Below the pieces are notes generated by a model, which saw only the letters and a program-made list of their open reading frames with translations, was not told the origin of the DNA and ran no database searches. From Labilibaculum sp. K2S (GTDB taxonomy: Bacteria > Bacteroidota > Bacteroidia > Bacteroidales > Marinifilaceae), in contig NZ_JAUCMW010000003.1 in NCBI RefSeq assembly GCF_030372765.1, forward strand, positions 248,001 to 312,000: a stretch of DNA of 64,000 nucleotides, given 5' to 3'. The position numbers and the translations under genes were made by a program. Shown here piece by piece: positions 9,741 through 18,497 of this stretch. How positions within the stretch are numbered: the stretch's first letter is position 1; each line of letters begins with the position of its first letter.

Positions 9741-9748
9741 TAAATTTG
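9741..9748 (+). promoter_or_regulatory. Possible -7 box of dnaN promoter
   Basis: TAAATTTG fits the TAnnTTTG consensus about 95 bases upstream of the dnaN start. No well-placed TTTG -33 element is seen; the nearest, at 9712-9715, is 25 bases away rather than 19-21. The call is therefore weak. Confidence 0.3.
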
Positions 9749-9842
9749 TATATTCACCACTTATTATGTGCCCTATGCCACAATTGAATGTTTCTTGTGT
9801 AAGGGTTCCGGATTTTGAATTTTTGGTTAATTTTTAAATATT

Positions 9843-10979
9843 ATGCAAATGAAATTTGTAGTATCAAGTACAGAATTGTTAAGTCATTTACAGGCAATTA
9901 GTCGTGTTATTAGTAGTAAGAATACCTTACCTATTCTCGACAATTTTTTGTTTGAATTAAAAAATGAACAATTGGTAGCTACTGCTTCGGATTTAGAATC
10001 TACCTTAATTACTACAATTCCATTAGAGACTTCGGTTGGCGAAGGGGTAATTGCTTTTCCAGCTAAAATTTTGACTGATACTTTAAAAGAATTTCCAGAA
10101 CAGCCCCTTACATTCGATATTGATCTGACTTCTTTGGCAGTAAAAATTACTTCCGAAAACGGGGTGTTTAGTATTGTTGGACAGAACGGAGAAGATTTTC
10201 CAAAACTTCCTGTAAAACAGGAAACTAATTTGGTGAATATTTCGGTTGAAGGTTCCGTTTTATTAACTGGTATCAATAAAACATTGTTTGCAACTGCTGA
10301 TGATGAACTTCGTCCGGTGATGAACGGGATTTTTGTAGAATTGGGAAATAACGATCTAACTTTTGTAGCTTCTGATGCTCATAAATTAGTTCGTTACAAA
10401 AGACTGGACGGAAGATCAGAAGTTGAATCATCATTTATTTTGCCAAAGAAACCAGCGTCGCTATTGCGAAATATTCTTCCGAAAGAAACGAATCCTGTTC
10501 GCGTAGAGTTTGATGAGAAGAATGCATTTTTTACTTTGTCTAATTACAAGTTGATTTGTCGTTTGGTTGAAGGGAACTATCCAAGTTACAACTCGGTGAT
10601 TCCTAAAACGAATCCTAATAAATTAACGATCGATAGGGTTGAACTATATAATACATTAAGAAGAGTCTCTGTATTTTCAAATCCGGCAAGTAACCTAATT
10701 AAATTTGAATTGAAAGCAAATGAATTGGTTGTTTCTGCTCAGGATATAGATTTTTCAATATCAGCAAGAGAAAGATTACAATGCCAGTATGAAGGGCAGG
10801 ATCTGGAAATTGGATTTAAATCAGTATTTTTGTTAGAGATTTTGTCTAATATTTCTTCCTCAAATGTTATGGTCGAATTATCTGATCCAACAAGAGCAGG
10901 TATCTTCCTGCCTTACGACAATGATAATGCTGATGAGGATGTGTTGATGTTGTTAATGCCAATGATGATTAATGCGTAA
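9843..10979 (+). CDS. dnaN: DNA polymerase III beta sliding clamp
   Basis: Ring-shaped processivity factor that tethers the replicative polymerase to DNA. It is 378 residues, close to the usual 365-380. The start MQMKFVVSSTELLSHLQAIS has a second possible ATG at 9849. The three clamp domains are visible in sequence: domain 1 includes ISSKNTLPILDNFLFEL, domain 2 DDELRPVMNGIFVEL and VASDAHKLVRYK, and domain 3 ends with a short hydrophobic tail (LMLLMPMMINA), matching the conserved clamp C-terminus. dnaA and recF are not adjacent, so this is not the classical origin cluster. A strong terminator follows at 11012. Confidence 0.97.
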   Translation: MQMKFVVSSTELLSHLQAISRVISSKNTLPILDNFLFELKNEQLVATASDLESTLITTIPLETSVGEGVIAFPAKILTDTLKEFPEQPLTFDIDLTSLAVKITSENGVFSIVGQNGEDFPKLPVKQETNLVNISVEGSVLLTGINKTLFATADDELRPVMNGIFVELGNNDLTFVASDAHKLVRYKRLDGRSEVESSFILPKKPASLLRNILPKETNPVRVEFDEKNAFFTLSNYKLICRLVEGNYPSYNSVIPKTNPNKLTIDRVELYNTLRRVSVFSNPASNLIKFELKANELVVSAQDIDFSISARERLQCQYEGQDLEIGFKSVFLLEILSNISSSNVMVELSDPTRAGIFLPYDNDNADEDVLMLLMPMMINA

Positions 10980-11011
10980 GCAAAGACTTATATGATTACG
11001 AAATAAAATAG

Positions 11012-11050
11012 CCCAACAGAACGTAAAGTTCTGTTGGGTTTTATATTTTT
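11012..11050 (+). terminator. Intrinsic terminator after dnaN
   Basis: A perfect 11-bp stem (CCCAACAGAAC at 11012-11022 with GTTCTGTTGGG at 11028-11038), a five-base loop and a T-rich tail. It stands between dnaN and the exonuclease gene. Confidence 0.9.
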
Positions 11051-11080
11051 GTTGCACAAGCTAAATTTCATAAGAATCCC

Positions 11081-11848
11081 ATGAATCTGAATTTAAAGAA
11101 TCCAATTGCTTTTATCGATCTTGAAACAACAGGAATTAATGTTGCGAAAGATCGTATTGTAGAAATGTGTATTGTAAAAGTGAATCCCAATGGTGATGAG
11201 GAGGTGAAAACCTTTCGGGTAAATCCGGGAATGCCAATTCCGGCACAATCAAGTGCTATTCATGGTATTACTGATGAGGATGTGAAAAACGAACCATTGT
11301 TTAAAGAAATAGGTAAAACTATTGCAAAATATTTGGAAGGGTGCGATTTGGCTGGATACAATTCCAACCGATTTGATTTTCCTTTGTTAGCAGAGGAGTT
11401 CTTGCGTGCTGATATTGATTTTGACATGAAAAAAAGAAAGTTTGTGGATGTACAGACTATTTTTCATAAAATGGAACAGCGCACACTTGTTGCTGCCTAT
11501 AGGTTTTATTGCAATAAAGAACTAGAAGGTGCTCACGGTGCCGAGGCAGATACAAAAGCAACGTATGAAGTTTTAAAATCACAGTTGGATAGATACGATA
11601 ACTTGGAAAATGATATCGATTATTTGTCTAAATACTCATCTCAAAATAATAATGTTGATTTTGCCGGTTTTATTATCAAGGATGAAAATGGGATTGAAAC
11701 GTTTAATTTTGGAAAAAATAAAGGTGTGGCTGTAGAAAAAGTATTGGCTGATCAACCTGGTTATTACGGTTGGGTGATGAATAGTGATTTTCCATTGTAC
11801 ACCAAAAAAGTGCTTACAGAGATTAAATTGAGAGGGTTTAATAAGTAA
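11081..11848 (+). CDS. DEDDh 3'-5' exonuclease (DnaQ/epsilon-like)
   Basis: A 255-residue exonuclease of the DnaQ superfamily. The Exo I motif FIDLETTG, with its catalytic Asp-x-Glu, is at about residues 11-18. The Exo II region is LEGCDLAGYNSNRFDFPLL, and Exo III includes GAHGAEADTKATYEVL with the His and Asp expected of the DEDDh subtype. After the nuclease domain (about 1-175), residues 205-250 resemble a short C-terminal module seen in Bacteroidetes homologues (FGKNKGVAVEKVL and YYGWVMNSDFP). Likely a proofreading or repair nuclease. It follows dnaN after a terminator, so it probably has its own promoter. Confidence 0.9.
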   Translation: MNLNLKNPIAFIDLETTGINVAKDRIVEMCIVKVNPNGDEEVKTFRVNPGMPIPAQSSAIHGITDEDVKNEPLFKEIGKTIAKYLEGCDLAGYNSNRFDFPLLAEEFLRADIDFDMKKRKFVDVQTIFHKMEQRTLVAAYRFYCNKELEGAHGAEADTKATYEVLKSQLDRYDNLENDIDYLSKYSSQNNNVDFAGFIIKDENGIETFNFGKNKGVAVEKVLADQPGYYGWVMNSDFPLYTKKVLTEIKLRGFNK

Positions 11849-11858
11849 TAGATTATTG

Positions 11859-12470
11859 ATGAAAATTTTAGCAATAGGAAGAAATTACGAGAATCATGCA
11901 AAGGAGCTTAATAATCCGGTTCCTGAAGAGCCTGTGGTATTTTCAATGCCCGACTCTGCACTTTTAAAAAACAATAATGATTTTTACTATCCTGACTTTT
12001 CCAAAGATATTCACCATGAGGTGGAAGTAGTGGTGAAAATTTGCAGAGTAGGAAAGAACATTCCTTTGGAATTTGCTCATCGATACTATGATGAAATCGG
12101 TTTGGGTATTGATTTTACCGCCCGGGATATTCAAGCTGAATGTAAAAAGAAAGGCTTGCCATGGGAAAAAGCAAAGGCATTTGATGGTGCTGCGCCAATC
12201 AGTAAATTTATATCGAAAGATAAGTTCAAGGATATTAATCAATTGAATTTCCATTTGGATATAAATGGAAATCGTGTGCAGACAGGGAATACTTCAAATA
12301 TGATTTTTTCAATTGATTATCTGATCTCGTATTTGTCGCAATATTTTACGCTGAAAATCGGAGATCTGATTTATACAGGAACACCGGAAGGTGTGGGGCC
12401 TGTTGCAATTGGCGATCATCTGATTGCTGAGCTTGAAGGGGAAAGAATGATGGATTTTAGCATTCGCTAA
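11859..12470 (+). CDS. Fumarylacetoacetate hydrolase family protein
   Basis: 203 residues from the ATG at 11859 (an adjoining TTG at 11856 is rejected). FAH-fold enzymes act on C-C bonds of 2-oxo acids such as acylpyruvates or oxaloacetate. The start MKILAIGRNYENHAKELNN is typical. Metal-binding acidic residues lie in HHEVEVVVKI and further on in the GLGIDFTARDIQ segment. GDLIYTGTPEGVGPV near the C-terminus is the family signature. The protein is a single-domain short form. It starts 10 bases after the exonuclease stop, so the two genes probably share a transcript. The exact substrate cannot be told from sequence. Confidence 0.9.
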   Translation: MKILAIGRNYENHAKELNNPVPEEPVVFSMPDSALLKNNNDFYYPDFSKDIHHEVEVVVKICRVGKNIPLEFAHRYYDEIGLGIDFTARDIQAECKKKGLPWEKAKAFDGAAPISKFISKDKFKDINQLNFHLDINGNRVQTGNTSNMIFSIDYLISYLSQYFTLKIGDLIYTGTPEGVGPVAIGDHLIAELEGERMMDFSIR

Positions 12471-12506
12471 GTAAAATACTGTATTATTTCTTTATTAAAT
12501 ATATGG

Positions 12507-12543
12507 AACGACCGGAACACTTATGTTTATGGTCGTTTTTTTA
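12507..12543 (+). terminator. Terminator after FAH-family gene
   Basis: Stem ACGACC (12508-12513) with GGTCGT (12531-12536), a 17-base loop and a run of seven T bases. Confidence 0.75.
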
Positions 12544-12670
12544 TAACTTGTTGAGAGGTAATTACTTTGGAGCTGTCTTGTTTTTTTATGTCGCCCTATT
12601 TATATGATATTTAACACTTTAGCTTATGAGCTTTGCTTTCGAAAACCTTTTAATAGTTGGGAAACATCAC

Positions 12671-12678
12671 TATCTTTG
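12671..12678 (+). promoter_or_regulatory. -7 promoter box of the acyl-CoA synthetase gene
   Basis: TATCTTTG matches TAnnTTTG about 28 bases before the ATG at 12706. The -33 element is not a clear match. Confidence 0.4.
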
Positions 12679-12705
12679 CGCTAATATCACAACTAAATAA
12701 CTTTT

Positions 12706-14502
12706 ATGGAATATCAACATTGGGGCAAATTAATTCGGGATCGTATTGAAAAATATTCAGATCGAATTGCTATGCACTATAAGGATGAAAAAAGTGGGGA
12801 ATGGGTTGGTGTAAGTTGGACTAAATTTGGTTTAGATATTCGACAAATATCAAAAGCTCTGATAAAAATTGGTATTGAGGAAAAGCAAATGGTTGCTATC
12901 TTCTCGCAAAATATGCCGGAGTGGATTACTGCCGATTTGGCGATTATGTGTGTGCGGGGTGTAACGGTTCCAATCTATCCAACAAATTCAACAGCAGAAG
13001 CAAAATATATCATTGAAGATTCCGAATCGCAGGTTATTTTTGTAGGAGAACAAGAGCAATACGATCGTGCCATGGAATTAATTAAGACGGTTCCTCATGT
13101 GAAAATGGTGGTTGCTTTTAATAAGAACATTGTTTTGTCTGATTTTGAAAGATCAATGCATTGGGATGAATTCTTGATTTTTGGAAAGAATTCTATGCTT
13201 GGTGCTGAGTTTGAAGAGCGTTTTCAAAGAGCTGAAATTGATGATCTTGCAACTCTGATATATACTTCGGGAACTACAGGTGAGCCAAAAGGAGTGATGA
13301 TTGATCACAATAACATTTCAAGTGTATTGGTTTCACATGATGCGGAGCTGAATGTATCTGATAAAGATATTTCGTTGAGTTTTTTGCCTTTAAGCCATGT
13401 TTATGAGCGAATTTGGTGTTTCTACTGTTTTCATCGTGGAATAGAGATTTATTTCAATTTGGATCCTAAAAAGATTGGGGATGCTATGAAAGAGGTAAAA
13501 CCCACTCTAATGTGCACGGTTCCCCGAATTTACGAGAAAATTTATGCGGCCATTCAGGAGAAAAGTAAAGGTGCTTCAGCTGTAAAGAGATCTTTAATGA
13601 ATTGGGCGATTAAAATTGGCGGTAAGTACAATAATGAATACCTCCTGTTTGAGAAGAAAGTTCCTGTTGGGTTGAATTTCAAGCATAAGCTTGCTGATAA
13701 ATTAGTGCTGAGTAAACTTCGCGATATATTTGGTGGCAGAATAAATTTTATGCCTTGTGGCGGAGCTCCATTAGATTCGAACATTATTGAATATTTTCAT
13801 GCCACTGGTTTAAATGTAAAAATGGGATATGGCTTAACCGAAACCATGGCAACAGTATGTTTGTATGGTGATAAGCATATAGATTTTAACACAACGGGTC
13901 GTATAATTGTTGGAACTGATATTAAAATTGGTGATAAGGATGAAATTTTAGTGAAAGGACCTGGTGTTATGCGGGGATATTACAAGAAACCTGAAGCTAC
14001 TGCTGAAGTAATAAAGGATGGTTGGTTTTGTACTGGTGATGCAGGTAGAATTGATGAAAATGGTGCTGTAACCATCACCGATCGTATTAAAGATTTGATG
14101 AAAACTTCGGGAGGAAAATATGTTGCTCCTCAAAAGTTGGAAAAAACCTTGGTCAATGATCAGTTTATTGAGCAGATAGCTGTAATTGGTGATTGCAGAC
14201 AATATGTAACAGCTTTGGCAGTTCCGGCAATGGAACCTCTCCAAAAATATGCAATACAGAATAATATTGGTTTTGAAACCATTGAAGAGTTATTGGGTAA
14301 TTCTCAAATAATAGAGTTTTTTGAAAAACGTTTTGAGGAAATGCAAAAAGAATTTTCGCGTTTCGAGAAGATTAAAAAATTTACTTTATTACCGAAAGAG
14401 TTTTCGATCGAGGCTGGTGAGATAACTTCAACATTGAAGCTGAAACGAAAAGTAATTCAGGAAAAATACAAGCATCTTATTGATAAGATGTATAAAGAAT
14501 AA
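12706..14502 (+). CDS. Long-chain acyl-CoA synthetase (AMP-binding)
   Basis: 598-residue adenylate-forming enzyme that activates fatty acids to acyl-CoA through an acyl-AMP intermediate. The ATP-binding P-loop LIYTSGTTGEPKGV is near residue 185, LPLSHVYER near 225, and GYGLTETMATV near 375. The hinge and C-terminal domain show CTGDAGRIDENGAVTITDRI and KDLMKTSGGKYVAPQ, with the usual Asp, Arg and Lys positions. The length and the insertion pattern after ERIWCF fit the long-chain (FAA1/FadD15-like) group common in Bacteroidetes. It stands alone, with its own -7 box upstream and a terminator downstream. Confidence 0.93.
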   Translation: MEYQHWGKLIRDRIEKYSDRIAMHYKDEKSGEWVGVSWTKFGLDIRQISKALIKIGIEEKQMVAIFSQNMPEWITADLAIMCVRGVTVPIYPTNSTAEAKYIIEDSESQVIFVGEQEQYDRAMELIKTVPHVKMVVAFNKNIVLSDFERSMHWDEFLIFGKNSMLGAEFEERFQRAEIDDLATLIYTSGTTGEPKGVMIDHNNISSVLVSHDAELNVSDKDISLSFLPLSHVYERIWCFYCFHRGIEIYFNLDPKKIGDAMKEVKPTLMCTVPRIYEKIYAAIQEKSKGASAVKRSLMNWAIKIGGKYNNEYLLFEKKVPVGLNFKHKLADKLVLSKLRDIFGGRINFMPCGGAPLDSNIIEYFHATGLNVKMGYGLTETMATVCLYGDKHIDFNTTGRIIVGTDIKIGDKDEILVKGPGVMRGYYKKPEATAEVIKDGWFCTGDAGRIDENGAVTITDRIKDLMKTSGGKYVAPQKLEKTLVNDQFIEQIAVIGDCRQYVTALAVPAMEPLQKYAIQNNIGFETIEELLGNSQIIEFFEKRFEEMQKEFSRFEKIKKFTLLPKEFSIEAGEITSTLKLKRKVIQEKYKHLIDKMYKE

Positions 14503-14524
14503 TAAACCCACCAGTTTATTTAGT

Positions 14525-14566
14525 AAACTCCGACAGAATTAATTTTCTGACGGAGTTTTTTTATTT
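14525..14566. terminator. Terminator between convergent genes
   Basis: A long interrupted stem (AAACTCCGaCAGAA at 14525-14538 with TTCTGaCGGAGTTT from 14544) and a T-run on the right. It serves the + strand acyl-CoA synthetase and possibly the leftward methyltransferase as well. Confidence 0.85.
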
Positions 14567-14572
14567 TGTTCA

Positions 14573-15442
14573 TCACGTTTTTTGTGCAACAAATCCAATC
14601 CAAGGACTGTTTTCCTCGAAAGGTTTTCCTTGCAGATCCGACCAGTAGTCTTTCACACTAAAACCACTTTCTTTCATCATGGAGATAGCGCGTTCCAGCG
14701 AAAAATAATGTTTCCATATGTTATGAGTCCGGATTTCGCCATTTTTTAAAATCAGCGTGTATTTATCCAATCTAACCTTATCTTTCTTGTATTTGTAATG
14801 AGATTGTAACAAAAGATGTTCTTCCTCACTCCAAAATCCGTCTTCTTTGCTGATGTACCACGATTGGTCTGGTTCTTCATTCTCGAAATAATGCTTTGTG
14901 AACACATCGAAAATTAAGTAACCTCTTGGTTTTAACGCTTTTTTTACTTTTTGCAGAAGTAAGCTTCTGTCATCATGAGATAACACGCATAAATCGCCGT
15001 AAATGAGAGTGATTACATCGAATTCTTCTTTGTAATCCATTTCCATGTAGTCCTTGCAGATGTATTTAATACGATAATTAAATTCTTCAGCTTGCTCTTT
15101 GGCATAATCAATAGAACTTTGCGAGAAATCAATTCCAGTTACAGCAAAACCCTGACCATAGAAGTTTTCGCTGTACAAACCGGGACCGCAGCCCAAATCA
15201 AGTAATTTACTGTCTTCCGGAAGTTTCAGATATTCGCTCAACCAAAGTACAGATTGCAGTATGTCCTGATATTTTCTGGAACCTTGATCCGATTCATCGT
15301 CAAGATGAGCATTTAGTAAATGCTCTGAAACGTACGGGTCTTGCCAAAAATTTCCATCGTCTTTTGCAAACAATTTAGGTTTCTTGGTAATCTTTTCAAG
15401 AAGGGAGAAATCGAGTAATCCCTTAGGTGAAATTAAAGTCAT
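14573..15442 (-). CDS. Class I SAM-dependent methyltransferase
   Basis: 289 residues with a Rossmann-like methyltransferase domain in the middle. Motif I is KLLDLGCGPGLYSENF near residue 100. Then come VTGIDFSQSSIDYAKEQA (motif II) and FDVITLIYGDLCVL (motif IV region), with KKALKPRGYLIFDVF after them. The N-terminal 75 residues (FAKDDGNFWQDPYVSEHLL) and the C-terminal beta-rich part resemble the YcgJ/UbiE-like small-molecule group. The acceptor substrate is not predictable. The gene is separated by about 117 bases from the upstream GNAT gene on the same strand. Confidence 0.85.
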   Translation of the reverse strand: MTLISPKGLLDFSLLEKITKKPKLFAKDDGNFWQDPYVSEHLLNAHLDDESDQGSRKYQDILQSVLWLSEYLKLPEDSKLLDLGCGPGLYSENFYGQGFAVTGIDFSQSSIDYAKEQAEEFNYRIKYICKDYMEMDYKEEFDVITLIYGDLCVLSHDDRSLLLQKVKKALKPRGYLIFDVFTKHYFENEEPDQSWYISKEDGFWSEEEHLLLQSHYKYKKDKVRLDKYTLILKNGEIRTHNIWKHYFSLERAISMMKESGFSVKDYWSDLQGKPFEENSPWIGFVAQKT

Positions 15443-15559
15443 AGTTTTCTAAAAAATATATTACTGATTTTATTGTAATTTTACTCTTTTAATTCCTGAA
15501 ATACTAAAAATAGAAGCCAAATCAGTTTATTTTACGGAGTGTTGAATGTGTGATTTTTT

Positions 15560-15988
15560 TTAATGCCCTCGTTTAATCATTACTTCGTATCCTTCAAGGA
15601 ATTTAAATCCCAGTTTTTCATAAATATTTAGCGCTGTTTTGTTTGAATGATGAACCTCCAGTTTAATTTGCATGTTTAAGCTCTTAACATGTGCCAATGC
15701 TGTTTCTGTAAGAAATTTCCCGTATCCTTGGTGCTGATATTCAGGATGAATTCCCAAATGATGCAGATACAGTCGTCTGGAATCATTGGTGATCCAGCAA
15801 CAGCCAATTATTTGCGCGTTTGTGGTGTCTTCAAGAACCCAGAATTTGCCTCCATGCAGTAAGCCTATTTCAATTGTATCTGAATTGTCGCCACGCTCTT
15901 CACTTCCCAATTTGGTTATTTCCCATAATTTAAGAACTGATTGATAATCGTTTGATTTGTAGCTTCTAAGCTTGATTGAGCTCATCAT
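15560..15988 (-). CDS. GNAT-family N-acetyltransferase
   Basis: 142 residues covering a single GNAT domain. The acetyl-CoA pyrophosphate-binding motif A is LHHLGIHPEYQHQGYGKFL near residues 75-93, with the Q-x-x-G-x-G pattern. The C-terminal ALNIYEKLGFKFLEGYEVMI is the usual motif B end. It overlaps the end of the NfeD gene upstream by 23 bases, so the two are probably cotranscribed and translationally coupled. The acetyl acceptor is unknown. Confidence 0.88.
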   Translation of the reverse strand: MMSSIKLRSYKSNDYQSVLKLWEITKLGSEERGDNSDTIEIGLLHGGKFWVLEDTTNAQIIGCCWITNDSRRLYLHHLGIHPEYQHQGYGKFLTETALAHVKSLNMQIKLEVHHSNKTALNIYEKLGFKFLEGYEVMIKRGH

Positions 15989-17405
15989 CTTCTTTTTTTA
16001 TAACATATACCTGACCGGTTTCAAAACGGATTACTTCTATAAGTGTGTCTTTATCTATAAAACCATCCTCCGATTTAGCATCGTAAATTTGGTTTTCGAT
16101 AAATACCTTGCCCGACGGACGAAGAACACTAAGAACGGTTCCTGTTTTTCCTATTAGTGATTTGGTTTTCATATCTACACTAACGTAACCATCTTCTGGT
16201 TTTTCTACTGTGCCCAGAGTTAAATGTCCTAAAAATGAATTTGATGCGAATAGTCTTTTGCTTGCATAAATTGATCCCAGTATTGAGGTAAACATTGAAA
16301 AGACAACCAGCATAATTGCACCAAGCAAAGCTCTTATGTGACGAGGTTGAAAATCAAAAGCAACATTGTCAACCAAACTTAAAGAGAGACCGGTAATAAT
16401 GAGAATAATTCCTGAAATACCAGCAACTCCAAAGCCTGGAATAACAAATATTTCCAGGGCGAGGAGAATGACACCAGCAACAAATAAAAGGATTTCCCAG
16501 TTTTCGGCCATTCCTTCCAAATAAAGGGGAGAAAAGTAGAGAACTGCAGCAATCGCAGATGCCAGTATCGGAAATCCGATTCCCGGAGTTTGTAACTCAA
16601 AATAAATTCCTCCAATAATAATCATGATTAAAATCCCTTGTAAAATGGGATTAATCATTAAATCAATCATTTTTTCAATTCCCGTCGGCTCATATTTTTT
16701 AATCGTATATTCTTTTATCCCAGCCTTAGCTAGGACTTCCTCCACACTATTTGCAATTCCTTCGCAGTATCCGTTTTTAATTGCTTCAGCAGGTGTGAAG
16801 GTTAGAACTTTTCCTGTGTCAATTACATTTTCAATATAAGTTCGGGGATCAACCATCGCTTCAGCAATTAAAGGATCTCTTCGCCATTTGTAAATCGTGT
16901 CACCTTTTTGAATCAATGTGTCTTTTCCATGCGATTCAGCTGTTGCACGCATTGTCGATCGCATGTACGATTGATATTTATCGGGCATTGCCGCACCTGT
17001 TTGATTTACAACAGTTGCAGCTCCAATATTGGCTCCGGTTCTCATGTAAATACTATCGCAGGCGATGGAAATAAGAGCTCCGGCAGATGCTGCATTGTTA
17101 TCAATAAAAACATAAACGGGAATTTTACTATTTAAGATGGCTGTTCGAATTGAATCTGCATGAATTACTGTACCGCCGTAGGTATTCATGTGAATAAGAA
17201 TGATATCAGCATTCGATTCAACAGCTTCCTGAAGTGCGTACTTTGTTTGTCTCCAGGCGGCAGGTCCAATTTCCTGTTTAATATCAAACTTGTAAACCAG
17301 AGTCTTATTAATTTCAGGAATACTGTCAGCAGGCTGATTTGCTATCAACTGGAAAGTTAGCGATATAGAAAAAATGGTAAAGAGAAAGTGACGAATGTTA
17401 TTCAT
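15966..17405 (-). CDS. NfeD family membrane protein with ClpP-like serine protease domain
   Basis: 479 residues from the ATG at 17405; a TTG 12 codons upstream is not favoured because the ATG is followed directly by a signal peptide. The periplasmic ClpP/crotonase-fold domain spans about residues 30-225. DNNAASAGALISIACDSIY carries the probable nucleophilic Ser, and GANIGAATVV is the region that holds the catalytic Lys in stomatin-operon proteases. Four to five membrane helices follow (about 250-380). A C-terminal OB-fold NfeD domain ends it (SLIGKTGTVLSVLRPSGKVF). Family members work with stomatin/flotillin-like partners; none is adjacent here. Confidence 0.92.
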   Translation of the reverse strand: MNNIRHFLFTIFSISLTFQLIANQPADSIPEINKTLVYKFDIKQEIGPAAWRQTKYALQEAVESNADIILIHMNTYGGTVIHADSIRTAILNSKIPVYVFIDNNAASAGALISIACDSIYMRTGANIGAATVVNQTGAAMPDKYQSYMRSTMRATAESHGKDTLIQKGDTIYKWRRDPLIAEAMVDPRTYIENVIDTGKVLTFTPAEAIKNGYCEGIANSVEEVLAKAGIKEYTIKKYEPTGIEKMIDLMINPILQGILIMIIIGGIYFELQTPGIGFPILASAIAAVLYFSPLYLEGMAENWEILLFVAGVILLALEIFVIPGFGVAGISGIILIITGLSLSLVDNVAFDFQPRHIRALLGAIMLVVFSMFTSILGSIYASKRLFASNSFLGHLTLGTVEKPEDGYVSVDMKTKSLIGKTGTVLSVLRPSGKVFIENQIYDAKSEDGFIDKDTLIEVIRFETGQVYVIKKEDDELNQA

Positions 17406-17501
17406 GTTTGTATTTGTTTTGCTGTGTTTGATTGTATTCAAAACCTAAGTCCGATAATTCACAGGAGGAATTTGAACTTATATGTAAGATAGCAATTAAG
17501 T

Positions 17502-18308
17502 TTAAATTTCGTTTGGTTTTCTGTTTGGGTATTTGTCATCATCCCATATTTCATTTACTGCTAAAGTTCCTGCAACAACTGAAATAATAGCCGCAAAACT
17601 TGAAAAAGAAACACCGCAAAAAGGAACGATCAGGCAGAGTGAAAAAATAAAACCATTAGCGATAACAATCCCTTTGTTTTCTCTCATGAACCGAACACTT
17701 TGTGTAATGCTCATTTTTTTGCGTTCAATTGCATAATCCAGAAACGAAAATCCGTAGAAATACGCCGAAATGAAAAATAAGAATATGGCCGTAATCCAAC
17801 CTATTATCGGAATAAAACTTAAAATAAACATGAGTATCGTTAAAGCCAGTTCAATTAATAAGTTTCGAACAGCAATAAAAACTCCGCGTACAATGTCCTT
17901 TAGAAACTGTTTTATTTCAAATGGATAGTTGTTTCCTGTTTTTATTTTTTCTGTTCGTTCTGATAAATAGGAGAATACAGGTGACATAATGATGAGGATG
18001 ATGTAACCACCAAAATAAGCGAATATCAGAAAGAACAGTATTTTGAACAACACCCAAATAAATCCGCCAAGAGTCGCTTTTAAGAAACCGGAACCCCAAA
18101 ATTCAGCATTTTCTAAATCCAACCATCCATCAAGGTAGGTTTTCGATTGCTGAGCCAAATCGCCAATATAATCCCAGCCAACCCAAAATAAAATGATATT
18201 GAGAAGAATCGGGAATATGAAAAACCAGGCCAATCGTTTTCTGAAAATATATTGAATGGCTTCAGTGTAAGTTCGTAAGCCAAAGCTAAAATCTTTAATA
18301 AATTTCAT
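17502..18308 (-). CDS. EI24 domain-containing membrane protein (CysZ-like)
   Basis: 268 residues with about six membrane helices. The N-terminus (FSFGLRTYTEAIQYIFRKRL) and the following hydrophobic segment match the EI24/CysZ family start. The internal SFIPIIGWITAIFLFFISAY and the following SFLDYAIERKKMS are also characteristic. CysZ of Proteobacteria takes up sulfate; whether the Bacteroidetes EI24 proteins do so is not known. It stands between the NfeD gene on the same strand and the divergent purB, with about 190 bases before the purB start. Confidence 0.85.
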   Translation of the reverse strand: MKFIKDFSFGLRTYTEAIQYIFRKRLAWFFIFPILLNIILFWVGWDYIGDLAQQSKTYLDGWLDLENAEFWGSGFLKATLGGFIWVLFKILFFLIFAYFGGYIILIIMSPVFSYLSERTEKIKTGNNYPFEIKQFLKDIVRGVFIAVRNLLIELALTILMFILSFIPIIGWITAIFLFFISAYFYGFSFLDYAIERKKMSITQSVRFMRENKGIVIANGFIFSLCLIVPFCGVSFSSFAAIISVVAGTLAVNEIWDDDKYPNRKPNEI

Positions 18309-18426
18309 CGATTCTTTCTTAAGTTAAGTGACTTAACAAAAATAACATTTATCGATAAAATGCGAAATAGAAGATTCAATGTTTGATTAGATAATGCTTT
18401 CTTATTGCAGATCATTCTCCGAAAGC

Positions 18427-18457
18427 TTTCGGGACTCATCGCTTTTAATTACCTTTG
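18427..18457 (+). promoter_or_regulatory. Promoter of purB
   Basis: TACCTTTG at 18450-18457 matches TAnnTTTG. TTTC at 18427-18430, one mismatch from TTTG, lies 19 bases upstream, which is the expected spacing. The predicted start is near 18464, about 34 bases before the ATG. Confidence 0.5.
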
Positions 18458-18497
18458 GGCTTCTAAATAACCATTATTGACATTTAATTTTTTTGAA

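Noticed and set aside
9884-10276. 130-residue leftward frame inside dnaN
   Set aside because: Entirely within a certain gene on the other strand; a shadow frame.
9741-11848. Chromosome replication origin near dnaN
   Set aside because: No dnaA, recF or gyrB neighbours and no cluster of DnaA boxes seen.
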